From: Flavonifractor sp. An306
Lineage (GTDB): Bacteria > Bacillota > Clostridia > Oscillospirales > Oscillospiraceae
Length of the DNA: 64,000 nucleotides
NCBI RefSeq assembly: GCF_002159455.1
Contig: NZ_NFIQ01000002.1
Span: forward strand, 46,465 to 110,464
Direction of reading: 5' to 3'
The first letter of the stretch is position 1. Each line of letters starts with the position of its first letter. The position numbers and the translations under genes were made by a program. The notes beneath the pieces are model-generated. The model saw nothing but the letters and a program-made list of their open reading frames with translations, ran no database searches and was not told the origin of the DNA. Shown one piece after another: positions 9,799 through 18,844 of this stretch.

Positions 9799-9827
9799 TT
9801 GTAAAAATGAAAGTTTTGTTATATTAT
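9799..9827 (+). promoter_or_regulatory. promoter of the activase genes
   Basis: TTGTAA (9799-9804), a 17-base spacer and TATTAT (9822-9827) lie 43 bases before the activase start. Confidence 0.7.
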
Positions 9828-9869
9828 GATGGGTGCGAAATTCATTATGAAAGATAAACGGGTGAATTT

Positions 9870-12830
9870 ATGAGCCTTCGGATCGGAATTGATATCGGCT
9901 CCACCACCGTCAAGGTCGTGGTGCTGGACGAACAGAATAAGCTGCTGTTCCGCTCCTATGAGCGGCATTATTCCAAAGCCCGGGAGCGGGCGGCGGAGAC
10001 CCTGCGCTCCATTACAAACAAGCTGGCAGGCCAGCAGGTGCGCATGGTCATCACCGGCTCCGCCGGTCTGGGCGTGGCCAAGGCGGCGGACATTGACTTC
10101 GTGCAGGAGGTTTACGCCACCGCCGCCGCCGTCAACCAATACATACCAGACACCGACGCGGTGATCGAGTTGGGCGGCGAGGACGCCAAGATCATCTTCT
10201 TCGGCGGCGCTCTGGAGGAGCGGATGAACGGCTCCTGCGCCGGAGGCACCGGAGCCTTCATCGACCAGATGGCCACCCTGATGAACGTCACGGTAACCGA
10301 GCTGGATCAGCTGAGCCTGAAGCACGAGAAGATCTACCCCATCGCCTCCCGCTGCGGCGTGTTCGCCAAGAGCGATATCCAGCCCATCCTCAACCAGGGC
10401 GGCCGGAAGGAAGACGTGGCGGCCTCCATCTTCCAGGCGGTGGTGGACCAGACAGTTGCCGGACTCACCCAGGGCCGGGAGCTGAAGGGCAAGATCGTGT
10501 TCCTGGGCGGCCCCCTCCACTTCCTCATGGGCCTGCGCCAGCGGTTTATTGAGACTCTGAAGCTGGACGAGGAGCACGCCATCTTCCCCGAGGACGGGGA
10601 CTGTTTTGCCGGCATCGGCGCAGCCCTGTGCGCCTCTGACTACGGCGAGCAGCTTTTTGACGACGTGCTGGACCGTCTGGAGCGCAGCGTGGACAACGTG
10701 GGTCTGGTGGACACCATGCCCCCCCTCTTTGCCAGCAAGGCCGACTATGAGGCCTTCACCGCCCGGCACAACGCCATGCACCCCCCGGAGGTGGATATCC
10801 ACACCTACACTGGCGACGCCTGGCTGGGCATCGACGCCGGCTCCACCACCACCAAGATGGCCCTCATTACCGCCGACGGCGGGCTGCTGTACACCTACTA
10901 CCACTCCAACCTGGGCAACCCGGTGGCGGTGGTGCTGGACCAGCTGAAGGAGATCTATCCCCTGTGCGGCGACCGGATCACCATCCGGGGCGCGGCGGTC
11001 ACCGGCTACGGGGAGGATCTGGTGAAAAACGCCTTCAGCTGCGACGCGGGCCTGGTGGAGACGGTAGCCCATTACAAGGCCGCCGCCCATTTTAACCCCG
11101 ACGTGGATTTCATCATCGACATCGGCGGCCAGGACATGAAGTGCTTCAAGATCCGCAACGGCGCGGTGGACTCCATCATGCTCAACGAGGCCTGCTCCTC
11201 CGGCTGCGGCTCCTTTATCGAAACCTTTGCCAAGGCGCTGGGCTACTCCATCGCCGACTTCGCCAGACTGGGCCTGTTTGCCCGGCACCCGGTAAATCTG
11301 GGCTCCCGCTGCACCGTGTTCATGAACTCCAGCGTGAAGCAGGCCCAGAAGGACGGAGCCAGCGTGGAGGATATCTCCGCCGGCCTGTCCATCTCCATCG
11401 TCAAGAACGCGGTATACAAGGTCATCCGGGCCGCCAGCGCCGATGATCTGGGCCGCCACATCGTGGTTCAGGGCGGTACCTTCCACAACGACGCGGTGCT
11501 CCGGGCCTTTGAGCTGGAGCTGGGCCGCAACGTGACCCGGCCCACTATCGCGGGCATCATGGGGGCCTTCGGCGCCGCCCTGTACGCCCGGGATCTGCAC
11601 CTGGAGAAGAGCGCGATGCTGACCATGGAGGACCTGAAGAGTTTCTCCCACACCGCCAAACCCACCACCTGCAACCTGTGCACCAACCACTGCTCCCTCA
11701 CCGTCAACACCTTTGACGGCGGACGGCGGTTCATCTCGGGCAATCGGTGCTCCCGTCCCCTGGGCAAGGCCAAGGTTGAGAACCCGGACCTGATGGTCTA
11801 TAAGTACAAAAAACTCCGGGCCCTGGAGGGCAAAGGGACCGGAAACGGGGTCCGGGGAAAAATGGGCATTCCCTTCGGTCTCAACATGTACGAGAATCTG
11901 CCCTTCTGGTTCACCTTCTTCACCAAGCTGAACTTTGAGGTGGTCCTCTCCCCCGAGTCCTCCCGGAAGCTCTACCTGAAGGGACAGCACACCATTCCCT
12001 CCGATACCGTGTGCTACCCCGCCAAGCTGCTCCACGGCCATGTGGAGGCCCTGGTGGACGCCGGCGTGGACGCCATCTGGTACCCCTGCATGTCCTACAA
12101 CAACGACGAGGGCATCGGCGACAACCATTACAACTGTCCGGTGGTGGCCTATTACCCCGAGCTGCTGGCCGCCAACGTGCCCATTCTGAAGCAGGTCAAG
12201 TATCTGGACCCCTACGTGGGCCTGTGGCGGCACAAGGACTTCGGCAAGCGCATCGCCCTGCTGATGGAGGAGACGTTCGCCATCCCCAAGCGGGAGACCG
12301 AGCGGGCGGTAAAGGCCGCCTATGAGGCCTATGACGCCTACCTCCACGACGTGCGGGAGACCGGCAAGCAGTACATCCAGTACGCCCGGGAGCACCACAT
12401 GCCCATTGTGGTGGCCTGCGGCCGGCCCTACCACATTGACCCGGAGATCAACCACGGCATCAACGACCTCATTACCTCCTTCGGCTTTGTGCTGGTCACC
12501 GAGGACGCCCTCAGCTATCTGGAGGGCTACGCCCCCCGGAAGGTGCTCAACCAGTGGACCTTCCAGAGCCGGATGTACAACGCCGCCCGGTATGTGTGTA
12601 CCCAGAACGACATGCAGGTGGTGCAGCTGGTCAGCTTCGGCTGCGGCACCGACGCCATCACCACCGACGAAATGCGGGACATCCTGGAGAAAGGCGGCAA
12701 GCTTTACACCCAGCTGAAGATCGACGATATCAGCAATCTGGGCGCGGTCCGGATCCGGATTCGCTCCCTGATGGCGGCCATGGAGGCCCGCAAAGCGGCT
12801 CCAACGTCAGGTAAAGAATCACGTTCCTAA
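9870..12830 (+). CDS. acyl-CoA dehydratase activase, large subunit (two ASKHA domains plus DUF2229)
   Basis: The 986-residue protein belongs to the BadF/BadG/HgdC activase superfamily, ATP-driven one-electron donors for 2-hydroxyacyl-CoA dehydratases and related reductases. Two ASKHA ATPase modules are visible: the first starts IGIDIGSTTVKVVVL with cluster-region NGSCAGGTGAF, the second GIDAGSTTTKMALI with NEACSSGCGSFIE. The cysteines of these regions would hold the [4Fe-4S] cluster. A DUF2229-type region with a cysteine cluster (TTCNLCTNHCSL, then CSRPLGKA) follows from about residue 595. In many Clostridia this protein is fused to the domain encoded by the next gene; here the two are separate. 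The substrate enzyme is not in the window. Confidence 0.9.
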   Translation: MSLRIGIDIGSTTVKVVVLDEQNKLLFRSYERHYSKARERAAETLRSITNKLAGQQVRMVITGSAGLGVAKAADIDFVQEVYATAAAVNQYIPDTDAVIELGGEDAKIIFFGGALEERMNGSCAGGTGAFIDQMATLMNVTVTELDQLSLKHEKIYPIASRCGVFAKSDIQPILNQGGRKEDVAASIFQAVVDQTVAGLTQGRELKGKIVFLGGPLHFLMGLRQRFIETLKLDEEHAIFPEDGDCFAGIGAALCASDYGEQLFDDVLDRLERSVDNVGLVDTMPPLFASKADYEAFTARHNAMHPPEVDIHTYTGDAWLGIDAGSTTTKMALITADGGLLYTYYHSNLGNPVAVVLDQLKEIYPLCGDRITIRGAAVTGYGEDLVKNAFSCDAGLVETVAHYKAAAHFNPDVDFIIDIGGQDMKCFKIRNGAVDSIMLNEACSSGCGSFIETFAKALGYSIADFARLGLFARHPVNLGSRCTVFMNSSVKQAQKDGASVEDISAGLSISIVKNAVYKVIRAASADDLGRHIVVQGGTFHNDAVLRAFELELGRNVTRPTIAGIMGAFGAALYARDLHLEKSAMLTMEDLKSFSHTAKPTTCNLCTNHCSLTVNTFDGGRRFISGNRCSRPLGKAKVENPDLMVYKYKKLRALEGKGTGNGVRGKMGIPFGLNMYENLPFWFTFFTKLNFEVVLSPESSRKLYLKGQHTIPSDTVCYPAKLLHGHVEALVDAGVDAIWYPCMSYNNDEGIGDNHYNCPVVAYYPELLAANVPILKQVKYLDPYVGLWRHKDFGKRIALLMEETFAIPKRETERAVKAAYEAYDAYLHDVRETGKQYIQYAREHHMPIVVACGRPYHIDPEINHGINDLITSFGFVLVTEDALSYLEGYAPRKVLNQWTFQSRMYNAARYVCTQNDMQVVQLVSFGCGTDAITTDEMRDILEKGGKLYTQLKIDDISNLGAVRIRIRSLMAAMEARKAAPTSGKESRS

Positions 12831-13005
12831 GGAGTGCGTTGCGCGACGCGTTCCGTTGCCCGTTCTCTCACCGACCTGGCGCTCTCCCTCAGTTATAGCC
12901 AAAATGAGAATACGCTTTCCCTATATTTCCGCACCAGCAATATAGACGGCGCCTACGACTATCAGGCAGAATACTGGTAATCCCTCCAGCGAAAGGAACG
13001 AATCA

Positions 13006-14316
13006 ATGGCACAGTTAGTTTATGATAAAAATGGGCGGCTCCTGTTTACCCAGGAAATGAAAAAGGAGTACACCATCCTCTTCCCCACCATGCTCCCCGT
13101 TCATTTCGGTCTGATGGCCCGGATCATCGAGGCCGAGGGCTACAAGGTGGAAATGCTTACTACCAATCACCGCAATATCGTGGACGAGGGGCTGAAATAC
13201 GTCCACAATGACACCTGCTACCCTGCCCTGCTGGTCATTGGACAGCTTATCGATGCGGTGAAAAGCGGCAAGTATGACCCCCACAAAGTAGCTCTGCTCA
13301 TTACTCAGACCGGCGGCGGCTGTCGGGCTTCCAACTATATCCATCTGCTGCGCAAAGCCCTGGTAAAGGCCGGGCTGGAGTTCGTGCCTGTCATCTCCCT
13401 GAACATGTCCGGTCTGGAGCACAACCCTGGCTTCAAGCTGGGCTTGGGCACCCTGCGGAAGGCAGTGTTCGCCATGATGTATGGCGATATCATCGTTCAG
13501 ACCGCCAATCAGGTGCGGCCCTATGAGGTAAACCCCGGCCAGACCGACCAGACTATTGAGAAGGTGGAAGAGCATCTGCTGGCCGAGATGAGCCAGGGCA
13601 AGGGCCTGTCCTTCAAAAGCATGGTGGCCAATTTCGACCATATTGTGGCCGCCTTTAAGGCCATTCCCGTGGCTGGGGAGCCCAAGGTTCGCGTGGGCGT
13701 GGTGGGTGAAATCTACATCAAGTACTCCCCCCTGGGCAACAACAACCTGGAGCAGTTCCTCCTGTCCGAGGGAGCGGAACCGGTGGTACCCGGCCTCACC
13801 GACTTTATCATCTTCAAGATCTACAACCGCGAGGTGGATGTGAACATCTACGGCGGCAAGTGGGTGAAGAAGAAGGCCTGCCAGGTGCTGAAGGGCTACG
13901 TGGAGAAGTGCCAGCGGGCCATGATCGCCGCCATGAAGAAGGGCGGCTTCCGTGCACCCGGCACCTTTGAGGACCTGCGGCAGCTCATCAAGGGCTACCT
14001 GGGCGAGGGCAACAAGATGGGCGAGGGCTGGCTGCTCACCGCCGAGATGCTGGAGCTCATCCACTCCGGCACACCCAATATCGTCTGCACCCAGCCCTTC
14101 GGCTGCCTGCCCAACCACATTGTGGGCAAGGGCATGATCCGCAAACTGAAGGACGACTACCCCTACTCCAACATCGTGGCCATCGACTACGACCCCGGCG
14201 CCACCAAGATCAACCAGGAAAACCGCATCAAGCTGATGCTGGCCAACGCCCGTGGCCTGGCCAAGCAGGAGGCGGAGCGGCAGCAGGAGGAGGTCAGGGA
14301 GGCCGCCCATGCCTGA
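13006..14316 (+). CDS. 2-hydroxyacyl-CoA dehydratase-like C-terminal partner of the activase
   Basis: This 436-residue protein matches the C-terminal third of the roughly 1400-residue fused activases (HgdB/DUF2229-like), with HNDTCYPALLVIGQ, TQTGGGCRASNYIHLLRKAL and CTQPFGCLPNHIVGKGM carrying conserved cysteines. Its role is probably structural or electron-transferring together with the activase subunit. It starts with a good SD (GAAAGGAACG) 175 bases after the upstream stop. It overlaps the acetyltransferase gene by 8 bases. Whether the split is native to the lineage or a local fission cannot be decided from one sequence. Confidence 0.85.
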   Translation: MAQLVYDKNGRLLFTQEMKKEYTILFPTMLPVHFGLMARIIEAEGYKVEMLTTNHRNIVDEGLKYVHNDTCYPALLVIGQLIDAVKSGKYDPHKVALLITQTGGGCRASNYIHLLRKALVKAGLEFVPVISLNMSGLEHNPGFKLGLGTLRKAVFAMMYGDIIVQTANQVRPYEVNPGQTDQTIEKVEEHLLAEMSQGKGLSFKSMVANFDHIVAAFKAIPVAGEPKVRVGVVGEIYIKYSPLGNNNLEQFLLSEGAEPVVPGLTDFIIFKIYNREVDVNIYGGKWVKKKACQVLKGYVEKCQRAMIAAMKKGGFRAPGTFEDLRQLIKGYLGEGNKMGEGWLLTAEMLELIHSGTPNIVCTQPFGCLPNHIVGKGMIRKLKDDYPYSNIVAIDYDPGATKINQENRIKLMLANARGLAKQEAERQQEEVREAAHA

Positions 14317-14869
14317 GCTCCGCTTCGTGGATGCCGCCACGGAGGCGCACTTTGCAGCCATGAGCGCCATCCACTGCCAGGGCTGGCGGGCCGCCTACCC
14401 CGGCTTTGTGCCCGACGACTACCTGCGGGATGTGACCACCGAGGACCACTGGCTCCCGTTTTTCCGGGAGGACCACGCCACCGGGCGGTGCCGCGGCCTG
14501 CTGCTCTATGACGGCGAAAGGCCGGTGGCCTGCTGCAATTACGGGCCGGTCCGCTCCGGCCCCAGCCCCCGGCAGAGCGAGGAGCTGATCATTGACTCCA
14601 GCGCCTACTCCGGCTGGGGTGAGGTGATCTCCCTTTACACCGAGCCCACCCACACAGGCCAGGGCTACGGCTCCCTCCTGCTGGAGGAGGCCCTTTGCCG
14701 CCTGCGGGCTGCGGGATATCCCGGCTGCACGCTGTTTGTACTGCGGGAAAACGCAGACGCCCGGCGGTTTTATGAGCGCCACGGCTTTGCCTGGGACGGC
14801 ACCGTTCAGCTGGTGCCCTTCCCTCACCACATGATCTGTCACGATCTGCGCTACATCCAAACATTTTAA
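14309..14869 (+). CDS. GNAT-family N-acetyltransferase
   Basis: A 186-residue acetyl-CoA-dependent acetyltransferase. The core motif A is clear (YTEPTHTGQGYGSLLLEEAL, with the Q-x-x-G-x-G/S acetyl-CoA pyrophosphate loop), followed by the FVLRENADARRFYERHGF signature of motif B. The acceptor substrate cannot be inferred. It starts inside the 3' end of the activase partner gene with GGGAGG upstream, so it is read from the same transcript. Confidence 0.88.
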   Translation: MPELRFVDAATEAHFAAMSAIHCQGWRAAYPGFVPDDYLRDVTTEDHWLPFFREDHATGRCRGLLLYDGERPVACCNYGPVRSGPSPRQSEELIIDSSAYSGWGEVISLYTEPTHTGQGYGSLLLEEALCRLRAAGYPGCTLFVLRENADARRFYERHGFAWDGTVQLVPFPHHMICHDLRYIQTF

Positions 14870-14872
14870 CCC

Positions 14873-14943
14873 CCCACGGGCTGCTACGCCGTGGGAAAAA
14901 ACGGGTATCGGGGCACGCGGAAGCGTACCCCGATACCCGTTTT
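14873..14943 (+). terminator. double hairpin terminator after the activase operon
   Basis: A 7-bp hairpin (14873-14879 with 14889-14895) followed by A6 is directly succeeded by a perfect 13-bp stem (14901-14913 with 14928-14940) ending in TTTT. The second is a standard intrinsic terminator just before the MATE gene. Confidence 0.8.
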
Positions 14944-14964
14944 GGTGTGACTGGAGGAATTTCC

Positions 14965-16308
14965 TTGAACGAAAATAAAATGGCTGTGATGCCGGTACGC
15001 CGGCTGCTGCTCAATATGTCCTGGCCCATGATGCTGTCCATGCTGATCCAGGGCCTTTACAACCTGGTGGACAGCATGTTTGTCGCCAAGCTCAGCGGGG
15101 ACAGCTTTGTGGCCCTGTCCCTGGTGTACCCGGTGCAGACCCTGATGATCGCCGTATGCGTAGGCGTGGGAGTGGGCTTCAACGCCCTGCTCTCCCGGAG
15201 GCTGGGAGAGGGCCGCCGGGAGGAGGCCGACCGGGTAACCGCCAACGGCTATTTCCTCTATCTGGTCTGCTGGCTGGTCTTTCTGGTTCTGGGGGTCAGC
15301 CTGGCCCGGCCCTTCCTGACCCTCTTTTCCGACGTGCCCCAGGTGGTGACCTACGGCAGCCAGTATCTGGCCATCGTCACCGGCGCCTCTCTGGGAATCT
15401 GTATGCAATTTGCCGGTGAGCGCACCCTGCAGGCCACCGGAAATACAGTGGGACCCATGGTGATCCAGGGCATCGGCGCGGTGATCAACCTGATCCTGGA
15501 CCCCCTGCTTATCTTTGGCATAGGCCCCTTCCCCAAGCTGGAGGTGGCGGGCGCCGCCATCGCCACGGTGACGGGGCAGCTGGTAGGCATGGTGGTGGGA
15601 CTGGTGATGGTGCGGCGCACCCCCTCCGTCACCCTGTCCTTCCGAGCCTTCCGGCCTGTTCCCGCCATTCTGGCCGACATGCTGCGGGTGGGTATCCCGG
15701 CGGCCATGGTACAGGCCCTGGCCACGGTAATGAACCTGGGAATGAATCTGATCCTCCCCCTGTTCACCTCCGCCGGCGTCTTTATTCTGGGGGCCTACTT
15801 CAAGCTCCAGTCCTTCCTGTTCATGCCGCTGTACGGCATCACCAACGCCCTGGTGCCCATCATCACCTTCAACTACGGGGCCCGATACAAGGCCAGGATC
15901 ACCGGCACCATCCGTTTCGCCCTGTCCCTGGCCGTAGGCCTGATGGCAGTGGGCACTGTGGTGATGCTGCTGCTGCCCGGGCCGCTGCTGGGCATCTTTG
16001 AGGCCGACGCCGCTGTGCTGGCCGAGGGGATTCCCGCCCTGCGGACCATCGCCCTGTCCTTCCTGTGCGCCGGGGTCTCCATTGTGCTGTGCTCCGCCCT
16101 CCAGGCTCTGGGCTCCGCCAACGCCAGCCTGGTCATCACCCTGCTGCGGCAGGTGGCCCTTCTCCTCCCCGCCGCCCTGGTCCTGGGCGCCATCCGCACC
16201 GGACTGGTATGGGCTTCTTTCCCGGTTGCCGAGCTGCTCTCCTGCGCTGTGGCGCTCCTCCTCTGCCGGAGCGTGCTCCATCGGAGGCTGGATGGGCTGG
16301 AAGCCTAG
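14965..16308 (+). CDS. MATE-family multidrug efflux transporter
   Basis: The 447-residue protein has 12 hydrophobic segments in two homologous halves and the MATE signature near the start (PMMLSMLIQGLYNLVDSMFV). MATE pumps export cationic drugs or metabolites by sodium or proton antiport. The start is probably the TTG at 14965, with CTGGAGGA upstream; a GTG at 14947 is possible but lies in the SD. Its stop codon overlaps the 3' end of the convergent lipoprotein gene by 4 bases, with no terminator between. Confidence 0.93.
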   Translation: MNENKMAVMPVRRLLLNMSWPMMLSMLIQGLYNLVDSMFVAKLSGDSFVALSLVYPVQTLMIAVCVGVGVGFNALLSRRLGEGRREEADRVTANGYFLYLVCWLVFLVLGVSLARPFLTLFSDVPQVVTYGSQYLAIVTGASLGICMQFAGERTLQATGNTVGPMVIQGIGAVINLILDPLLIFGIGPFPKLEVAGAAIATVTGQLVGMVVGLVMVRRTPSVTLSFRAFRPVPAILADMLRVGIPAAMVQALATVMNLGMNLILPLFTSAGVFILGAYFKLQSFLFMPLYGITNALVPIITFNYGARYKARITGTIRFALSLAVGLMAVGTVVMLLLPGPLLGIFEADAAVLAEGIPALRTIALSFLCAGVSIVLCSALQALGSANASLVITLLRQVALLLPAALVLGAIRTGLVWASFPVAELLSCAVALLLCRSVLHRRLDGLEA

Positions 16309-16919
16309 CCCTCCGCGCCCGGAGTCAGCTGAAAGTCCGAAAAGGTGCACTGAATCACCGTATAGCCGTCCTGGGACAGCTCCCCTCGGAGCAGGGCGTG
16401 GGTATCCGGGTCAAACCAAAGGGCGCACTCCCGGCCGGTGCCCGGCTGGGCCTCCGGATCCCGGCAGTCCACCCGGAGCACCTCCCGCTCTCCCAGGGTC
16501 TCCAGACCGCAGGCGGCGATGTAGCCGGTCTGGGCGTAGTCCAGCAGTACCGGCACTGACGATACCGGACTCAGGCCGGTATCGTCCAGGGGGCCGGTTT
16601 CCACCCGCGCTCCGTCATACTCCAAATAGGCCTGGTCCTGCGCCAGCCGGGCCGTAACTCCGGCCACGTTCTCCGGCGCGGTAATGGTGAGCGCACTCTC
16701 CCCCTCCCGCTGCCAGGTCAGGTCCACGCCAAAGTCGTACACCCGCTGGCCATAGTCCGCGGTCACCTCCATGGAGGCGGTACAACCCGCCATTTCCAGA
16801 TACTCCGCCCGGATATCCAGGGCCAGCTGCTCGGCCTGACTCCCCCCTTCCCCGCCGCAGCAGGTCAGGGTCAGACAGAGGGCTATCGTCAAGGTACATA
16901 CTCCCAACCAGCGGCCCAC
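16305..16919 (-). CDS. putative lipoprotein of unknown function
   Basis: A 204-residue secreted protein with an N-terminal hydrophobic segment (residues 4-19) ending in LTCC, a plausible lipobox. The mature part is beta-rich with patterns like LTWQREGESALTITAP and CALWFDPDTHALLRGEL, which recalls LolA-like or sporulation-germination lipoproteins, but I cannot name a family. It lies 15 bases downstream of nnr on the same strand, so it is probably co-transcribed with it. Confidence 0.65.
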   Translation of the reverse strand: MGRWLGVCTLTIALCLTLTCCGGEGGSQAEQLALDIRAEYLEMAGCTASMEVTADYGQRVYDFGVDLTWQREGESALTITAPENVAGVTARLAQDQAYLEYDGARVETGPLDDTGLSPVSSVPVLLDYAQTGYIAACGLETLGEREVLRVDCRDPEAQPGTGRECALWFDPDTHALLRGELSQDGYTVIQCTFSDFQLTPGAEG

Positions 16920-16934
16920 AGACCACCCTCCTTT

Positions 16935-18464
16935 TTACTCCATATGCATTCGGATCACCCGGGGCAGGGCGGCCACCAGATCAGAGGGGGTCATGCCGTA
17001 TTCCCCAATCTCGGCGGCGCACAGGTCGCCGGCGGCGCCGTGGAGCCACACTGCCAGGGGCACCGCCTGCCGGGCGGGCATCCCCTGGCCCAGCAGGGAC
17101 AGGATGATGCCGGACAGCACGTCCCCGCTGCCACCCTTGGCCATACCAGGATTGCCGGTGGTATTGACGTAGGCGGTGCCGTCGGGGAAGGCGGTAATGG
17201 TGCCGTGCCCCTTGAGGACCAGACAGCAGCCATGCTCCATGGCAAAGCGTCGTGCCTCCCCCAGCCGGTCTCCGCCGGACAGGTCGCCTCCCAACCGGGC
17301 AAACTCCCCGTCATGGGGGGTCAGAATGGTGTGCAGTCCCTTCCGCTCGTCCAGTACATCTATATGTCTCTCCAGGGCGTTTATGCCGTCGGCGTCCAGC
17401 ACCACCGGCACATGGATCTCCCGCAGCAGTTGGCGCACCACCGCCGACACCCCGTTGCCCCGGCCCAGTCCGGGACCGATGAGGCAGACGCCGCAGCCGT
17501 CCAGGCGGCCATGGACCGCCTCCCCGGCCTCCAGGGAGAGCTGCCCTTCTTTCCCGGCGGGCAGCGGATAGGGCATGGCCTCCTCCAGCTTGGCGGCGGC
17601 AACCGGCCAGACGGGGGCGGGCACCCCCACCGTCACCAGTCCCGCGCCGGAGCGCACCGCCGCCTGGGCCGCCAGCACTGGGGCTCCGGAGTAGCCTACG
17701 CTGCCTCCCAGAATGTAGCACTTGCCGAAATCACCCTTGTGGGCATCCAAAGGCCGGCGGGGGAAACGGGCCTCTCCCTCTCCCACGCTGCACACCGGGC
17801 AGTCCGCTCCATTTACCAGGTCCGCCGGGATCCCGATGTCCGCCACCACCAGCTTGCCGGTGTGCAGGCCGCCCTTACCCACAAAATGGCCCACCTTGGG
17901 CAAAGTAAAGGTAACAGTGGCCGCCGCCTCCACCGCCGCTCCCAGTACCCGGCCGGTGTCGGTCTCCACCCCGCTGGGTATGTCGGCGGACACCACCGGA
18001 ATGTCGCAGGTGTTCATCATATGGATGGCAGTCAGAGCGTCCCCCTCCACCCCACGGCGGAGGCCGGTGCCGAAGATAGCGTCCACCATGGCGCCGCACT
18101 CCAGGCACCAGACGGCAAAGGCCCCGTCGTCCGGCTGGAAGGGCTCCAGCTTCCCTCCGGCCGCTGCCAGTTTGGCCTCCATGGCCCGGGTATCCATGGT
18201 CATTTTCTCGTGGCTGCCCACCAGAACGCAGCGCACCTCAAATCCAGCCTCCAACAGCAGCCGGGCGCAGGCCACCCCGTCGCCGCCGTTGCTGCCCGGG
18301 CCGCAGAAGCACACCACCCGGCCGGGGGTGTCCCCCATCAGGGCCATCACCTCATCGGCTACCGCCGCCGCCGCCCGTTCCATCAGGTCGGTGGAGGGGA
18401 TCTTTCGCTCCTCTATGGCCACCCGGTCCATCTCCCGACTCTGTTCCGCTGTGACGATCCGCAT
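16935..18464 (-). CDS. nnr: bifunctional NAD(P)HX epimerase / ADP-dependent NAD(P)HX dehydratase
   Basis: This 509-residue protein repairs hydrated NADH and NADPH. The N-terminal YjeF_N epimerase domain (about 1-215) contains FCGPGSNGGDGVACARLL. The C-terminal YjeF_C / NnrD dehydratase domain (about 225-500) contains ILTPHDGEFARL and the nucleotide-binding NPGMAKGGSGDVLSG. Length is standard for the fused form. The ATG at 18464 is preferred because GGGAG lies ten bases upstream; a GTG three codons earlier is too close to it. Confidence 0.95.
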   Translation of the reverse strand: MRIVTAEQSREMDRVAIEERKIPSTDLMERAAAAVADEVMALMGDTPGRVVCFCGPGSNGGDGVACARLLLEAGFEVRCVLVGSHEKMTMDTRAMEAKLAAAGGKLEPFQPDDGAFAVWCLECGAMVDAIFGTGLRRGVEGDALTAIHMMNTCDIPVVSADIPSGVETDTGRVLGAAVEAAATVTFTLPKVGHFVGKGGLHTGKLVVADIGIPADLVNGADCPVCSVGEGEARFPRRPLDAHKGDFGKCYILGGSVGYSGAPVLAAQAAVRSGAGLVTVGVPAPVWPVAAAKLEEAMPYPLPAGKEGQLSLEAGEAVHGRLDGCGVCLIGPGLGRGNGVSAVVRQLLREIHVPVVLDADGINALERHIDVLDERKGLHTILTPHDGEFARLGGDLSGGDRLGEARRFAMEHGCCLVLKGHGTITAFPDGTAYVNTTGNPGMAKGGSGDVLSGIILSLLGQGMPARQAVPLAVWLHGAAGDLCAAEIGEYGMTPSDLVAALPRVIRMHME

Positions 18465-18546
18465 CCTGTTCACGCTCCCAATTTGTTATACTTGCTGTGG
18501 TTCGGCTCCATTATATGCGCACGGCCCTTTCCCGTCAATTTTTATC

Positions 18547-18575
18547 TTGCACTTTGGAGAAATCTGTGATATATA
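18547..18575 (+). promoter_or_regulatory. promoter of the pheST operon
   Basis: TTGCAC (18547-18552), a 17-base spacer and TATATA (18570-18575) directly precede the T-box leader. Confidence 0.75.
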
Positions 18576-18584
18576 TAGTTTTAC

Positions 18585-18815
18585 ATGCGAAGAAGGGAAA
18601 AAGATCGGTTCCCGACCCGTCAGAGAGCGTCCGTCACCGGCTGAAAGCGGATGCAGGGTTCGGCCCCCTCGGTTCGTCCCGGAGCGGCCCTGGAGACAGG
18701 GACGGCGTGGCCCCACGTTATCGGGGCTGAGAGTGCCCGCCAGAGGCGGGAATTGCGGGTGGTACCGCGGAAGGTTTGCCTTTCGTCCCAGGTTTTGGGA
18801 GGAAGGGCTTTTTTC
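18585..18815 (+). promoter_or_regulatory. T-box riboswitch, Phe-type, with terminator
   Basis: The leader has the invariant T-box sequence GGGTGGTACCGCGG at 18757-18770, whose UGGU pairs with the uncharged tRNA acceptor end. The AGAGAG and GCTGAAAGC elements of stem I lie near 18623-18648. A TTC at 18659-18661 is the best candidate specifier codon (Phe), which fits the downstream pheST; another TTC lies at 18673. The competing terminator is the stem 18778-18808 followed by T6. Uncharged tRNA-Phe would favour the antiterminator and raise pheST expression. Confidence 0.93.
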
Positions 18816-18844
18816 ATGTCAAAAAAGCAAAGGAGCTGCGATAT

